Below the pieces are notes generated by a model. That model saw only the letters and a list, made by a program, of their open reading frames with translations. It was not told the origin of the DNA and ran no database searches. Shown one piece after another: positions 17,616 to 28,876 of a stretch of 64,000 nucleotides of DNA. Each line of letters begins with the position of its first letter. Within the stretch, counting starts at the first letter, position 1. The stretch is from Alphaproteobacteria bacterium (GTDB taxonomy: Bacteria; Pseudomonadota; Alphaproteobacteria; UBA8366; Aestuariispiraceae): contig JANSXE010000001.1 of assembly GCA_024743195.1 (NCBI GenBank), forward strand, positions 186,001 to 250,000. The letters are read 5' to 3'. Position numbers and translations under genes: made by a program.

Positions 17616-17927
17616 TCAGAAAGCGCCGCAGCGCTCCAACAGAGCCGCATCCAAAGCCATGACCATTCCCCGATCGCTCAAGGCCGCCAGCGGCGGCGGG
17701 CCGTCGAAGGCGGCGAGCACCAGCAAGCCGCCAAACCGTTCGGCCACGGGTCGGCCGCCCGCCGTCAGCACCGCGCGCCACGCCGACCCCGACGAAGCGC
17801 TCGGAGCGAACAACAGAACCGCCCGCCGATCCTCGGTCCCCACGCCGGCGCTCGCCGCGAGCGGCGGCGCCAGCAGGCCGACGGCCAGCACCAATCCCAT
17901 CAGAAGCGATCGACATCCAAGGTTCAT
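17616..17927 (-). CDS. Small secreted protein of unknown function
   Basis: 103 aa with a Sec signal peptide ([20 protein letters not shown], cleavage near AASA). The mature 75 residues ([35 protein letters not shown]) suggest a small alpha/beta domain. It lies upstream of the chemoreceptor on the same strand and could share its mRNA, possibly as a periplasmic partner. The family is not recognised. Confidence 0.6.
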   Translation of the reverse strand: MNLGCRSLLMGLVLAVGLLAPPLAASAGVGTEDRRAVLLFAPSASSGSAWRAVLTAGGRPVAERFGGLLVLAAFDGPPPLAALSDRGMVMALDAALLERCGAF

Positions 17928-17989
17928 GGTCCCGTGATACCGCTCGCGCCTTAAAAAACCGTGAAGAAGTGCGGCGCGTCCCCGATGTT

Positions 17990-18018
17990 TTGACCTGCCC
18001 GTCGAGTCGGAGTAGGAC
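17990..18018 (+). promoter_or_regulatory. purL promoter candidate
   Basis: TTGACC, a 17-bp spacer, then TAGGAC, 38 bases before the purL ATG; one of the best -35 boxes in the window. Confidence 0.55.
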
Positions 18019-18056
18019 AGCGGCGTTTTCCCCGATTTGAATCGGATCGGCCGCCC

Positions 18057-20357
<2,301 letters not shown>

Positions 20358-20403
20358 CGCGGCGGCCTGCGCCGTCGCGTTCGGGTGAGAGGAGAGATCG
20401 GTC

Positions 20404-20640
20404 ATGCCGATGAGCCAGAGCGAGATCGAACGCTTCATTAAAGAGGCGCTGCCGGACGCCGAGGTTGTCATCAACGATCTGCGCGGCGACGGCGACCATT
20501 ACGCCGCCTTCGTGAAATCGGCGGCCTTCAAGGGCAAGAGCCGGGTTCAGCAGCACCAGATGGTCTATCAGGCGCTGCAGGGCCGAATGGGCGGCGAATT
20601 GCACGCGCTGGCGCTGCAGACCGCGACGCCGGAGGACTGA
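20404..20640 (+). CDS. bolA: BolA family protein
   Basis: A 78-aa cytoplasmic protein of BolA type. It has the conserved invariant His region and the class II KH-like fold words EIERFIKEALPDAEVVINDL and HYAAFVKSAAFKGKS. BolA proteins bind a 2Fe-2S cluster together with monothiol glutaredoxins and act in iron and redox control. grxD lies 82 bases downstream, which supports this pairing. GAGAGGAGA lies upstream of the ATG. Confidence 0.92.
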   Translation: MPMSQSEIERFIKEALPDAEVVINDLRGDGDHYAAFVKSAAFKGKSRVQQHQMVYQALQGRMGGELHALALQTATPED

Positions 20641-20665
20641 CGGCGCCCGCAACGGCTGCTAAACT
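20637..20665 (+). promoter_or_regulatory. grxD promoter candidate
   Basis: CTGACG, a 17-bp spacer, then TAAACT, beginning at the bolA stop codon, 57 bases before the grxD ATG. If real, grxD can be made separately from bolA. Confidence 0.35.
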
Positions 20666-20722
20666 CCAGGCGACAACCAAGCGGTCGTCGGACCGCAAGA
20701 CGATGGGATAGGAGCGAACATC

Positions 20723-21061
20723 ATGGACGAACAGGTCCGCGAGCGCCTTCAGGGCGAAGTCGACGCCAACGAGGTCGTGCTCTTCATGAAGGGCACGCCG
20801 GTGTTCCCGCAGTGCGGCTTTTCGGCCGCGGTGGTCCAGGTGCTGAATCACCTGAACGTGCCCTTCAAGGGCGTCAATGTGCTGGAGGACGACGCCGTCC
20901 GCCAGGGCATCAAGGATTTCTCGAGCTGGCCGACCATCCCGCAGCTCTATGTGAAGGGCGAGTTCGTCGGCGGCTGCGACATCGTGCGCGAGATGTTCGA
21001 GACCGGCGAGCTGATGGAGATGCTGCAGACCAAGGGCGTCGACGTCCAGATCCAGGCCTGA
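20723..21061 (+). CDS. grxD: Monothiol glutaredoxin, Grx4 type
   Basis: 112 aa with the monothiol active site CGFS (Cys about 31), WPTIPQLYV and GGCDI glutathione-binding segments. CGFS glutaredoxins carry and deliver 2Fe-2S clusters and form heterodimers with BolA proteins. The ATG has GGAG seven bases upstream. A strong terminator at 21090 ends the purL-bolA-grxD block. Confidence 0.96.
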   Translation: MDEQVRERLQGEVDANEVVLFMKGTPVFPQCGFSAAVVQVLNHLNVPFKGVNVLEDDAVRQGIKDFSSWPTIPQLYVKGEFVGGCDIVREMFETGELMEMLQTKGVDVQIQA

Positions 21062-21089
21062 CGCGCCGGACGCTCGCTCAGAACTGAAG

Positions 21090-21126
21090 ACGCCCGGCCC
21101 GCAGCGATTGCGGGCCGGGCGTTTTT
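21090..21126 (+). terminator. Intrinsic terminator after grxD
   Basis: A perfect 14-bp stem (ACGCCCGGCCCGCA and its complement) around GCGAT, followed by TTTTCGTTT. It lies between convergent grxD and the alcohol dehydrogenase gene, and may act in both directions. Confidence 0.9.
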
Positions 21127-21147
21127 CGTTTCGCCGTGCGTCGGAGG

Positions 21148-22167
21148 TTAGATCTCCAGCACCACGCGCCCGTCGATGGCGCCGGCGCGCATCCGGTCGA
21201 AGACGGCGTTGACGTCATCCAGCGCCTCGGTCGCGTAATGCACGGCCACCTTGCCCTCCCCGCCGAACTGCAACGCTTCGATCAGGTCCATCCGGGTGCC
21301 GACGATCGAGCCGCGGATCGTCTTGCGGTTCAGCACGGTGTCGAAAATGTCGAGATCGAACGCCCCCGGCGGCAGGCCCACGAGCGCCATGGTGCCGCCG
21401 CGGCGCAGCATGCCGACCGCCTGCGCGAAGGCGGTGCGCGAGACGGCGGTGACCAGCACGCCGTCGGCGCCGCCGCCGGCCTGAACCTCGGCGGCCGGAT
21501 CGCTCTCGCGGGCGTTGATCGTCGCGTCGGCGCCCATATCCCGGGCGAGCTTGAGCTTGGCCTCATCGACGTCGACGGCGATGACGTGCATGCCCATCGC
21601 CTTGGCGTACTGCACCGCCAGATGGCCGAGCCCGCCGATGCCGGAAATCACAACCACGTCGCCCGGCTTCGCATCGGTCTCCTTCAGCCCCTTATAGACC
21701 GTCACGCCGGCGCACAGCAGCGGCGCGGCCGGCGCGAAATCCAGCCCGTCGGGCAGATGGCCGACATAGGCCGGGTCGGCCAGCGCGTACTCCGCGAAGC
21801 CGCCATTGACCGAATAGCCCGTATTCTGCTGGTCGTGGCACAGCGTCTCCCAGCCGGTGATGCAATACCGGCAATGGCCGCAGGCCGTATGCAGCCAGGG
21901 AACGCCCACCCGGTCGCCCTCCTTCACGCCCTTCACGGCGCGGCCGACCGCCGCGACATGGCCGACGCCCTCATGCCCCGGAATGAAAGGCGGCGCGGGC
22001 TTGACCGGCCAATCCCCGTCGGCGGCGTGCAGGTCGGTGTGACAGACGCCGCAGGCCTCCACCTTCACCAGAACGCCCTCATCCGGGACTTCGGGAACCG
22101 GCGCCTCCTCAATCGCGAGCGGCTGGCCGAATTCGCGGACGACGGCGGCTTTCATGGTCTGCGGCAT
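21148..22167 (-). CDS. adhP: Zinc-dependent alcohol dehydrogenase, AdhP/AdhA type
   Basis: 339 aa from ATG 22167 (AGGAG upstream; the longer frame to 22245 lacks support). It is a medium-chain dehydrogenase that oxidises primary alcohols or reduces aldehydes with NAD. The catalytic zinc site includes CGVCHTDLH and GHEGVG. The structural zinc site is CGHCRYC followed by a fourth Cys. The Rossmann motif is GIGGLGHLAVQYAK, and the Asp in VDVDEAK favours NAD. It is monocistronic and faces the grxD terminator. Confidence 0.93.
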   Translation of the reverse strand: MPQTMKAAVVREFGQPLAIEEAPVPEVPDEGVLVKVEACGVCHTDLHAADGDWPVKPAPPFIPGHEGVGHVAAVGRAVKGVKEGDRVGVPWLHTACGHCRYCITGWETLCHDQQNTGYSVNGGFAEYALADPAYVGHLPDGLDFAPAAPLLCAGVTVYKGLKETDAKPGDVVVISGIGGLGHLAVQYAKAMGMHVIAVDVDEAKLKLARDMGADATINARESDPAAEVQAGGGADGVLVTAVSRTAFAQAVGMLRRGGTMALVGLPPGAFDLDIFDTVLNRKTIRGSIVGTRMDLIEALQFGGEGKVAVHYATEALDDVNAVFDRMRAGAIDGRVVLEI

Positions 22168-22304
22168 TGGAGGTCTCCTCTGGTTGCGGGGCCGGAAACG
22201 CTCCCCCTCCGCCTGCAATTCTGGCAGAGCCGGGTCGCCGATCAAGTGAAAGTGAGATTAAATCGCAATCCTGCGGCGATGCGCCGCCGCCCGCTCAACG
22301 CGAA

Positions 22305-22778
22305 TCAGAACGGCCCGATCCAGCGCGGAACCGCCGACCGATAGGCGGGCCATTCCTCCGGAAAGCGCGCGGCGAGATGCTCCTCCTCCCGCCGGATGGC
22401 GAGGCGCGCCACCAGCACGGCGTCGAGCGCGGCGGCGAACAGGAACCAGGGCTCCGCCCGCACAAGCGCCGCCGCGACGAGCAGCGTCGTGGTCCCCAGA
22501 TAGATCGGATTGCGGCTGAAGGCGAAGGGGCCGGATCGGACGATCCGGTCGGCGGCGCGATGCGGCAGGATGTTGGTCTTGAAGCGCCGCATGGTCCAGG
22601 CCGACCAGCCGATCAGCGCGAAAGCCGCCGCGCCGAGCGCCCATCCCGCCTGGGTGAGCCAAGCCGGCCCGTCGTAGCGCAGCGGCGCGAGCGCCTCGAG
22701 CAGCAGGGCGAAGGCGCAGACGCCGACGAAGATCATCGGCGGCCAGGGCAGACGGTTCGGCGTCAGATGGATCGACAT
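22305..22778 (-). CDS. Isoprenylcysteine carboxyl methyltransferase-like membrane protein
   Basis: 157 aa with about four membrane segments. It has the ICMT/PEMT-family C-terminal signature: RSGPFAFSRNPIYLG, then REEEHLAARFPEEWPAYR. Bacterial members use S-adenosylmethionine to methylate small or lipid substrates, but most are not characterised. The ATG at 22778 starts MSIHLTPNRLPWPP. It stands alone between two other minus-strand genes. Confidence 0.85.
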   Translation of the reverse strand: MSIHLTPNRLPWPPMIFVGVCAFALLLEALAPLRYDGPAWLTQAGWALGAAAFALIGWSAWTMRRFKTNILPHRAADRIVRSGPFAFSRNPIYLGTTTLLVAAALVRAEPWFLFAAALDAVLVARLAIRREEEHLAARFPEEWPAYRSAVPRWIGPF

Positions 22779-22841
22779 GCCCGGCAGTCTAGCGCACCGA
22801 ACCGGGGCGCGTCAGGCGTATCGGCGCCTGAGCAAGACGGA

Positions 22842-23162
22842 TCACTCGGAATCGATCTGGCGGATCGCCTCCGCCAGCAGTTCCTCCATCCGTTTGCGAA
22901 CGAGGTGCTCCGACGCCTCGACGCCCTTCGCGTTCAGGTCGCCATGCACCTTCTCGAACACGTCGTTGTCGCCGGGATGCTGGAAGTCGGCGTCGACCAC
23001 CTCAAGCGCGTAGGCCGCCGCCTCGTCGCCGCCCATCCCCATCTGCTCAGCGGCCCACAGGCCCAAGAGCTTGTTCCGGCGCGCGATGGCGCGGAAATCA
23101 TGCTCCTGCTCGCGGCTGAACTTGGCCTCGAAGCTCTTCTCGCGCTCGTCGAAGGTGCCCAT
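22842..23162 (-). CDS. DUF1476 protein, F1-ATPase inhibitor (zeta) family
   Basis: 106 aa. The N-terminus MGTFDEREKSFEAKFSREQE and the RRNKLLGLWAAE core are diagnostic of DUF1476. In Paracoccus the member of this family is the zeta subunit, whose N-terminal helix blocks ATP hydrolysis by F1F0-ATP synthase. The family is restricted to alphaproteobacteria, which supports the taxonomic reading. It has a short gap to the neighbours and no clear operon partner. Confidence 0.9.
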   Translation of the reverse strand: MGTFDEREKSFEAKFSREQEHDFRAIARRNKLLGLWAAEQMGMGGDEAAAYALEVVDADFQHPGDNDVFEKVHGDLNAKGVEASEHLVRKRMEELLAEAIRQIDSE

Positions 23163-23270
23163 GACGTCTCGAATCCCCTAGCTCGGCGCCGCGCGGGCGG
23201 CCGGTCCCGTGAAAGCCCTCGATAGATAGCGTCCCGCGCCCGGGCGTTCAACATGCGAGGCGCGTCGGCG

Positions 23271-23819
23271 CTAGATCTCATCGCAGGGGAACTGCACGCT
23301 GTCGTCCGGCTTCAACGCCGGGCGCGTCGGGTCCGCCGCCTCGATCGCGTAGAGGCTGAGGCCGAGAATGTAGCCCGGCGCGCCCGCATCGTCGGCCAAG
23401 GGCGCCAGCAACCGCTCGGCCCGGCGCGTCTCAAGGGCCGACAGCCGTTCGTTGCGCGCCCCGTAATGGACCAGAAGCTCGTCCATTACGCGCCGCCAGC
23501 GCGCGCGGATCGTCGAATGATCCGTCGCGCCCACGACGTCGCGCAGGGTGAGCCCGCGGATGCTGCGGCCCCAGGCGGCGTTGATCTGCTCGCCGGCCAG
23601 GCGGCAGCGGAAATCGTCGCGGTCCGGCTCCCACGCGTAGAGCCAGATCCAGGGCAGGAGATCGGGCGCCGCCATCGGATCGAAGGCGCGTCGCCTCGGG
23701 ATCGACCCGCCGGCCCGGGCGTCGCGCCAAGCCTGCAGAAAGCGAAAGACGCGCAAATCCGCGCTCGCCAATCGCTCGCGCACCGGAAGGCTGAAGCCGG
23801 CGTCCGGCCGGTCGCTCAT
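23271..23819 (-). CDS. PAS_5-type domain protein (paralog a)
   Basis: 182 aa, soluble. It has the layout of the alphaproteobacterial PAS_5 group: a short helical lead (RVFRFLQAWRDARAGG), a PRRRAFDPMAAPDLLPWIWL segment, and a single PAS fold with FRCRLAGEQINAAWGRSIRG. No output domain is attached, so any signal must pass through a partner. It shares its design with the gene at 44916. The function is unknown. It is divergent from purC. Confidence 0.78.
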   Translation of the reverse strand: MSDRPDAGFSLPVRERLASADLRVFRFLQAWRDARAGGSIPRRRAFDPMAAPDLLPWIWLYAWEPDRDDFRCRLAGEQINAAWGRSIRGLTLRDVVGATDHSTIRARWRRVMDELLVHYGARNERLSALETRRAERLLAPLADDAGAPGYILGLSLYAIEAADPTRPALKPDDSVQFPCDEI

Positions 23820-23922
23820 GTCGCGTCCTCCTCAGCGTCGGCGGCTCATACGAGGGCGCAGCATAGCGCCCGGCTTCCCGCGCTGGAAGCTTTCGCCGTG
23901 CGCAGCCGGCGCGCCTGCGAAA

Positions 23923-23951
23923 TTGCGCCGCCTCCCCGCGGTTGCTATAGG
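23923..23951 (+). promoter_or_regulatory. purC promoter candidate
   Basis: TTGCGC, a 17-bp spacer, then TATAGG (preceded by GC, an extended -10 look), 59 bases before the purC ATG. Confidence 0.55.
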
Positions 23952-24010
23952 GCGGTCGGGATCTGGCTCGATGAAGCCGGTCCGACATCCTTTTGGGGAG
24001 CGGCGACACC

Positions 24011-24790
24011 ATGGCGCGACGGCGACAGATCTACGAAGGCAAGGCGAAGGTGCTGTTCGAAGGACCCGAGCCGGGGACGCTCGTCGCCCATTTCAAGGAC
24101 GACGCCACCGCCTTCAACAACCAGAAGCGCGGAACCATCACCGGCAAGGGCGTGCTCAACAACCGCATCAGCGAGTTCCTGATGCTGCGCCTGCACGACA
24201 TCGGCATCCCGACCCACTTCATCCGCCGCCTCAACATGCGCGAGCAGTTGATCCGCGAGGTCGAAGTGATTCCGGTCGAGGTGGTGGTGCGCAACGTCGC
24301 CGCCGGCTCCATGACCCAGCGCCTCGGCGTGCCGGAGGGCACGGCGCTGCCGCGCTCGATCGTCGAGTACTATTACAAGAACGACGAGCTCGGCGATCCG
24401 ATGGTGAGCGAGGAGCACATCACCGCCTTCGGCTGGGCGAGCCCGCAGGACATCGACGATTTCCTGGCGATGACGCTTCGGATCAACGACTTCCTGACCG
24501 GGATCTTCCTGGGCATCGGGATCAAGCTGATCGACTTCAAGCTGGAGTTCGGCCGCATCTACGACGACAACGGCGACGTCCGCGTGGTGCTGGCCGACGA
24601 GATCAGCCCGGACAATTGCCGACTGTGGGATCTGGCGACGGGCGAGAAGATGGACAAGGACCGCTTCCGCCGCGACCTCGGCCATGTCGAGGAGGCCTAT
24701 CAGGAGGTCGCGCGCCGGCTCGGCATCCTGCCGGAAGGCGCGACGTTGGAGACCATCGTGCGCGAGGAGGAGGACGGCGGGAAGGGCTGA
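24011..24790 (+). CDS. purC: SAICAR synthetase
   Basis: 259 aa from ATG 24011, with GGGGAG ten bases upstream (an upstream in-frame start at 23993 would swallow that site). It ligates aspartate to CAIR with ATP. It has the opening [18 protein letters not shown] and the signatures [14 protein letters not shown] and LIDFKLEFG. Its length fits the alphaproteobacterial type. Its own promoter candidate at 23923 makes it independent from purS/Q/L in this genome. Confidence 0.97.
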   Translation: MARRRQIYEGKAKVLFEGPEPGTLVAHFKDDATAFNNQKRGTITGKGVLNNRISEFLMLRLHDIGIPTHFIRRLNMREQLIREVEVIPVEVVVRNVAAGSMTQRLGVPEGTALPRSIVEYYYKNDELGDPMVSEEHITAFGWASPQDIDDFLAMTLRINDFLTGIFLGIGIKLIDFKLEFGRIYDDNGDVRVVLADEISPDNCRLWDLATGEKMDKDRFRRDLGHVEEAYQEVARRLGILPEGATLETIVREEEDGGKG

Positions 24791-24854
24791 AGCCTCTTCC
24801 GCACCGACGCGACTCCGCTAGACTGCGGCTGATTTCTCATCATGGAGGCCGCCT

Positions 24855-25268
24855 ATGGACGCTATGGACGCCGCCATTCCTTTCCCCGTGACCGCGCTCT
24901 ACGCCGGGCTGCTGGCGATTCTGTTCGTGATCCTGTCGGTGCGCATCCCGCCGCTTCGCTACAAGGCCAAGGCCGGGATCGGCGACGGCGGCGACCCCAC
25001 GCTCGCGCGCGCCGTGCGCGTCCACGCCAATTTCGCGGAGCATGTCCCGCTGGCGCTCATCGTGATGGCGCTGGCGGAGGCGAACGGGCTCGGCCCCTGG
25101 ACGCATCTTCTGGGCGCGCCGCTGGTGATCGGCCGCATCGCGCACGCGCAAGGGCTCGGCCGCTCCACCGGCCCCTCCGCCCTGCGCGCCGTCGGCATGG
25201 GGACCGCCTGGGGCGTGATCGCGATCGGCGGGCTGATCTGCCTGGCGCAGTCGCTGCGGCTGATCTAG
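24855..25268 (+). CDS. MAPEG family membrane protein
   Basis: 137 aa with four membrane segments and the family word RAVRVHANFAEHVPLALI. MAPEG proteins include glutathione transferases and peroxidases; bacterial members of this short type are mostly uncharacterised. There are two Met codons at the start (24855 and 24864). A -10-like TAGACT lies about 37 bases upstream. It may be read with purC (64-base gap) but this is not clear. Confidence 0.88.
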   Translation: MDAMDAAIPFPVTALYAGLLAILFVILSVRIPPLRYKAKAGIGDGGDPTLARAVRVHANFAEHVPLALIVMALAEANGLGPWTHLLGAPLVIGRIAHAQGLGRSTGPSALRAVGMGTAWGVIAIGGLICLAQSLRLI

Positions 25269-25287
25269 CGCCGGCGCGCCGGTGCCA

Positions 25288-25396
25288 TCCTTCGAGACGC
25301 CGCCTGACGGCGGCTCCTCAGGATGAGGGCTATCCGCTTCAGTCTAGGCTCGCGGGCTCACCCTGAGGAGGGTGCGGCAGCGCCCGTCTCGAAGGG
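25288..25396. repeat. Dispersed intergenic palindromic repeat (CTTCGAGACG type)
   Basis: CCTTCGAGACG (25289-25299) is mirrored by CGTCTCGAAGG (25385-25395), and CTCCTCAGGATGAGGG by CACCCTGAGGAG inside. This CTTCGAGACG...CTCAGGATGAGG pattern is a widespread class of intergenic element in alphaproteobacteria. It fills much of the 330-base gene-free stretch before the MFS gene. The remainder (25397-25599) holds no recognisable element. Confidence 0.75.
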
Positions 25397-25599
25397 CGAG
25401 CCCTGGCCCGAACGGCAGGCGCGGACGGCGAGCGGGCCGCCGCTTTCCACGGATTCCGAAGACGGCCGCGGCGCGCGGGCGCGGCGCCCGCGCGCAATCG
25501 GAACAGTCCGCGTCTCGTTTGGACGAAGCCGGACGGGCGGCGCGGGCTAGGCTTGCAGCCGTCATCTCCCGCCCCTCTTGCTCGGACCCTATCGATCCC

Positions 25600-26940
25600 A
25601 TGGCGCCCGCCGCCGCCTTTCGCCCCTATCTGACCGTCGCCGCCATCATCGGCTCGATCACGCTGATGCAGATCGGCACGGGGCTCCTGATGCCGCTTCT
25701 GCCGCTGCAGATGGACGCGGCCGGGCTGCCGACCCGCGATGTCGGCTTCGTCTCCACCGGCTATGCGGTCGGCTTCATGGTCGGTTGCCTGTTCGCGGCC
25801 TGGTTCGTGCGCTGGATCGGCCATATCCGGGCCTTCGCGGCCTTGGCGGCGGTCCTGGCGGCGCTGACGCTGGCTTTCCCGCTCGCCACCGACACCGTGC
25901 TGTGGACGGGGCTGCGCGCGGTGATGGGCTTCTGCATGGCCGGGCTGATGACGATCTCCGACAGTTGGGTCTCCGCCCAGACGCCGCCGGACCAGCGCGG
26001 GCGGGTGCTGTCGCTCTATATGATCATGAACAAGCTGGCGCTCGCCGGCGGCCCCTTGCTGCTGACGGTCGGGGAATTGGCCGGACCGGGCTTCTTCATG
26101 CTGATCTCGGCGCTCTATTCGCTCTCGCTGCTGCCGGTCGCCTTCACGCACGCGCCCCTGCCGAGCCCGCCCCCGGCGGAGCGGATGGGCCTCGTCGCCG
26201 TCTACCGGTTAGCGCCGGCGGCGCTCGTCGGATGCGTCGCGATCGGGCTGATGAACTCGGCGCTGCTGAACCTGGCGCCGCTCTACGGCGCGCAGGTGGG
26301 GCTGGCGCCGGCGGCTGCGGGCGGGCTCCTGACCGCCTTCCAGATGGGCTCGCTGCTGCTGCAGTGGCCGATCGGCTGGCTCAGCGACCGGATGGACCGG
26401 CGCCGGGTGATCGTCGGCGGCGCGCTGGCGGTGGCCGCGATCTCGCTGTTGGTCGGGCTGGTCGGTCACCGCGTCGGCCAGGGCTGGGCCTTGTTCGCGC
26501 TGATCGGCCTGTGGGGCGGGGTCGGCCTGTCGATCTATGCGGTGTGCATTGCGCACGCCACCGACTTCGCGCGCCCGGAGCAGATGGCGCCGGTCTGCTC
26601 CAGCCTGATCCTGGGTTGGGCGGTCGGATCCTCGATCGGACCGACGGCGGGCTCCTTCGCGATGGAGGCCTTGGGACCGGGCGGCGTCTTCCTCTACGCC
26701 GGCGCGGTGGCGCTCGCGCTCGCGCTCTTCGTGCTCTACCGTATGACCCGCCGGCGCGCCAAACGGCCGGAGGAGCGCGAGCCCTTCGTCAACCTGCCCG
26801 CCTCCAGCCCGGCGACCCCGCAGCTCGACCCGCGCATCAAGCGCGCCATGGCGGAAAGCGTCGACGAGGCGCTCGGCCTCGATCCGGAAGAGACGGGCGA
26901 AACCCCCGAGCCGCCCCGCTACAGCCCAAGCGCGCGCTGA
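25600..26940 (+). CDS. MFS transporter, YcaD-like
   Basis: 446 aa with 12 predicted membrane segments, set in two halves of six. I use ATG 25600; the longer frame from 25372 crosses the palindromic repeat. The loop between segments 2 and 3 is degenerate. GRVLSLYMIMNKLA and WLSDRMDRRRVIVGG (the second-half MFS loop motif) are clear. The last 75 residues are a hydrophilic cytoplasmic tail. The best family match from memory is the YcaD group of putative efflux proteins. The substrate is unknown. Confidence 0.87.
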   Translation: MAPAAAFRPYLTVAAIIGSITLMQIGTGLLMPLLPLQMDAAGLPTRDVGFVSTGYAVGFMVGCLFAAWFVRWIGHIRAFAALAAVLAALTLAFPLATDTVLWTGLRAVMGFCMAGLMTISDSWVSAQTPPDQRGRVLSLYMIMNKLALAGGPLLLTVGELAGPGFFMLISALYSLSLLPVAFTHAPLPSPPPAERMGLVAVYRLAPAALVGCVAIGLMNSALLNLAPLYGAQVGLAPAAAGGLLTAFQMGSLLLQWPIGWLSDRMDRRRVIVGGALAVAAISLLVGLVGHRVGQGWALFALIGLWGGVGLSIYAVCIAHATDFARPEQMAPVCSSLILGWAVGSSIGPTAGSFAMEALGPGGVFLYAGAVALALALFVLYRMTRRRAKRPEEREPFVNLPASSPATPQLDPRIKRAMAESVDEALGLDPEETGETPEPPRYSPSAR

Positions 26941-26954
26941 GCCGAAACGCAAGA

Positions 26955-26976
26955 GGCCCCGCCGGACGGCGGGGCC
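26955..26976. terminator. Bidirectional terminator between MFS gene and rpsD
   Basis: A 9-bp perfect stem GGCCCCGCC / GGCGGGGCC with a GGAC loop between convergent stops. On the minus strand it is followed by TCTTGCGTTT, a modest U-run. Confidence 0.6.
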
Positions 26977-27009
26977 ACTCGCGATCGCATCGCGCGCTCC
27001 CGGGCGGGA

Positions 27010-27627
27010 TCAGCGCGAGTAGAACTCGATGACGAGGTTCGGCTCCATCTGGACCGGATAGGGCACGTCCTCGAGCTTCGGCGTGCGGTTGATCGAGGCC
27101 GCCAGCTTCTTGTGGTCGACCTCGAGATAGTCGGGGATCTCGCGCTCGACGGAGGCGATCGCCTCCAGCACCAGCGGCAGCTCCTTCGACTTCTGGCGCA
27201 CCTCGACCACGTCGCCGACCTTCAGCATGTAGGACGGCACGGTGACGCGCTTGCCGTTGACCAGCACGTGGCCGTGATTGACGAACTGGCGGGCGGCGAA
27301 GACGGTCGGCACGAATTTGGCGCGATAGATCATCGCGTCCAGGCGATGCTCCAGGATGCCGACCAGGTTCTCGCCCGTGTCGCCGCGGCGGCGGACCGCC
27401 TCGTCGTAGTACTTGCGGAACTGCTTCTCGCCGATATTGCCGTAATAGCCCTTCAGCTTCTGCTTCGCCATCAGCTGGATGCCGAAGTCGGACGGCTTGC
27501 GGCGGCGCGCCTGGCCATGCTGGCCGGGGCCGTATTCGCGCTTGTTGAAGGGGCTCTTCGGGCGGCCCCAGAGATTGACGCCGAGACGGCGGTCGATCTT
27601 GTGCTTGGCGCTCGCACGCTTTGACAT
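27010..27627 (-). CDS. rpsD: 30S ribosomal protein S4
   Basis: 205 aa, the usual length. S4 is a primary 16S rRNA binder that starts assembly of the small-subunit body. It opens [16 protein letters not shown], as alphaproteobacterial S4 does, and has the S4 RNA-binding motif ([31 protein letters not shown]). It is monocistronic here, with a near-consensus promoter 200 bases upstream. GGGAG lies eight bases before the ATG. Confidence 0.98.
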   Translation of the reverse strand: MSKRASAKHKIDRRLGVNLWGRPKSPFNKREYGPGQHGQARRRKPSDFGIQLMAKQKLKGYYGNIGEKQFRKYYDEAVRRRGDTGENLVGILEHRLDAMIYRAKFVPTVFAARQFVNHGHVLVNGKRVTVPSYMLKVGDVVEVRQKSKELPLVLEAIASVEREIPDYLEVDHKKLAASINRTPKLEDVPYPVQMEPNLVIEFYSR

Positions 27628-27826
27628 ATCGCTACTCCCGGTTTACTCGGTCGGGATCAGATTACCGACCGACGGTTGGCATTGTTCCGGTAGTCCGACC
27701 CCGACCGACCGCTCCCCTCAGCCTTGCGGCGTGACGGGTGGGCCGACCGGGCGGCGGGACCGCGACCGCCTTATGCGCCGCCGTCATCGGCAGCGCCGCG
27801 CCGCAATCCACATTCCCGGAAAGCGG
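27628..27826 (-). promoter_or_regulatory. Long structured rpsD leader
   Basis: About 200 bases lie between the predicted transcript start and the rpsD ATG. The leader holds several copies of GGTCGG and a stem CGGTCGG/CCGACCG (27648-27671, 10-base loop) ending about 20 bases before the start codon. An upstream GGTCGGTCGGGGTCGG could compete for the same CCGACC strand. S4 is an autogenous translational repressor in other bacteria, so a similar control is likely, but this is inference. Confidence 0.45.
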
Positions 27827-27830
27827 CCGG

Positions 27831-27858
27831 ACTATAGGGATTTCGACGCGGCTGTCAA
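27831..27858 (-). promoter_or_regulatory. rpsD promoter
   Basis: On the minus strand TTGACA, a 16-bp spacer, then TATAGT: the closest match to the sigma70 consensus in the window, as expected for a ribosomal-protein gene. Confidence 0.75.
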
Positions 27859-27915
27859 ACCCGGGCGCACACCGGGTATCGAAGCCGCGAGGGGCCGCGC
27901 AAAGGGGGCGCATCT

Positions 27916-28860
27916 GTGAGCGGGCAAAAGGACGGCGGCGCAGCAGGCGGCGGCGCAGCAGGCGGCGCGGCGGATCGGGCGGGGCACGCGCAGGGCTTCC
28001 TGCTGACGCTGTTCGGCGTCCTGGTGCTGACGCCCGACACGCTGCTGATCCGGCTCATCGACACCGACCCCTGGACCATGACCTTCTGGCGCGGGGTGCT
28101 GATGCCGGCGGTGCTGCTGCTGGTCTACGCCGCGATCCGGCGCGGGGCGACGCTGGCCGACATCCGCGGGCTCGGCAAGGCGGGCCTGGCGGTGGCGCTG
28201 ATCTACGGCGTCAACGCGCTCAGCTTCGTCATGGCGATCGAGCACAGCAAGGTCTCCAACGTGCTGGTGATCCTGGCCGCGGCGCCGCTGTTCGCCGGCC
28301 TGATGTCGGTGGTCTTCCTGCGCGAAACGGTGGCGGGGCCCACCTGGGCCGCCATCGCCGCCGGCGTCGCCGGCGTCGCGATCGTCGTCGGCGGCGGGAT
28401 CACGGCGGGGACGGGCATGGGCGATCTGTTCGCGCTGGTGACGGCGCTGTCGCTCGCCGGAACCTTTACGATCATCCGCCGGTCGAAGGCCCGCAACATG
28501 GTGCCCGCAACCGCGCTCGGCGGGCTCCTGACGGCGCTTGTGGTGTGGCCGCTGGCCGATCCGGGCTCGCTGGAGGGCGGGCGGCTCGGCATGATGCTGT
28601 TCCTGGGGCTCGTGATCCTGCCGATCGCCTTCGGACTGATCACGCTCGGGCCCCGGCGCGTGCCGGCGCCGGAGGTGGCGCTGCTCATGCTGCTGGAGAC
28701 GGTGCTGGGGCCGTTCTGGGTCTGGCTGGTCATCGGCGAGCAGCCGGGCGCCGCGACGCTCATGGGCGGCTCTGTCGTGCTCTCCGCCGTCGGGCTGCAC
28801 GCGCTGTGGCGGCTGCGCCGGCGTCCCGCCGCCCGCCCGCAGCCGCCGCCGCACGGGTAG
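27916..28860 (+). CDS. DMT/EamA family transporter
   Basis: 314 aa from a GTG at 27916 with GGGGG ten bases upstream. It has ten predicted membrane segments in two EamA halves. The residues ALIYGVNALSFVMAIEHSKV and VLVILAAAPLFAGLMSVVFL match the first-half EamA pattern. The N-terminus carries a Gly/Ala stretch made by a 15-bp tandem repeat (about 27936-27965). The substrate is unknown; members export amino acids or metabolites. Confidence 0.87.
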   Translation: MSGQKDGGAAGGGAAGGAADRAGHAQGFLLTLFGVLVLTPDTLLIRLIDTDPWTMTFWRGVLMPAVLLLVYAAIRRGATLADIRGLGKAGLAVALIYGVNALSFVMAIEHSKVSNVLVILAAAPLFAGLMSVVFLRETVAGPTWAAIAAGVAGVAIVVGGGITAGTGMGDLFALVTALSLAGTFTIIRRSKARNMVPATALGGLLTALVVWPLADPGSLEGGRLGMMLFLGLVILPIAFGLITLGPRRVPAPEVALLMLLETVLGPFWVWLVIGEQPGAATLMGGSVVLSAVGLHALWRLRRRPAARPQPPPHG

Positions 28861-28876
28861 ACGCGACGACGCGCGA

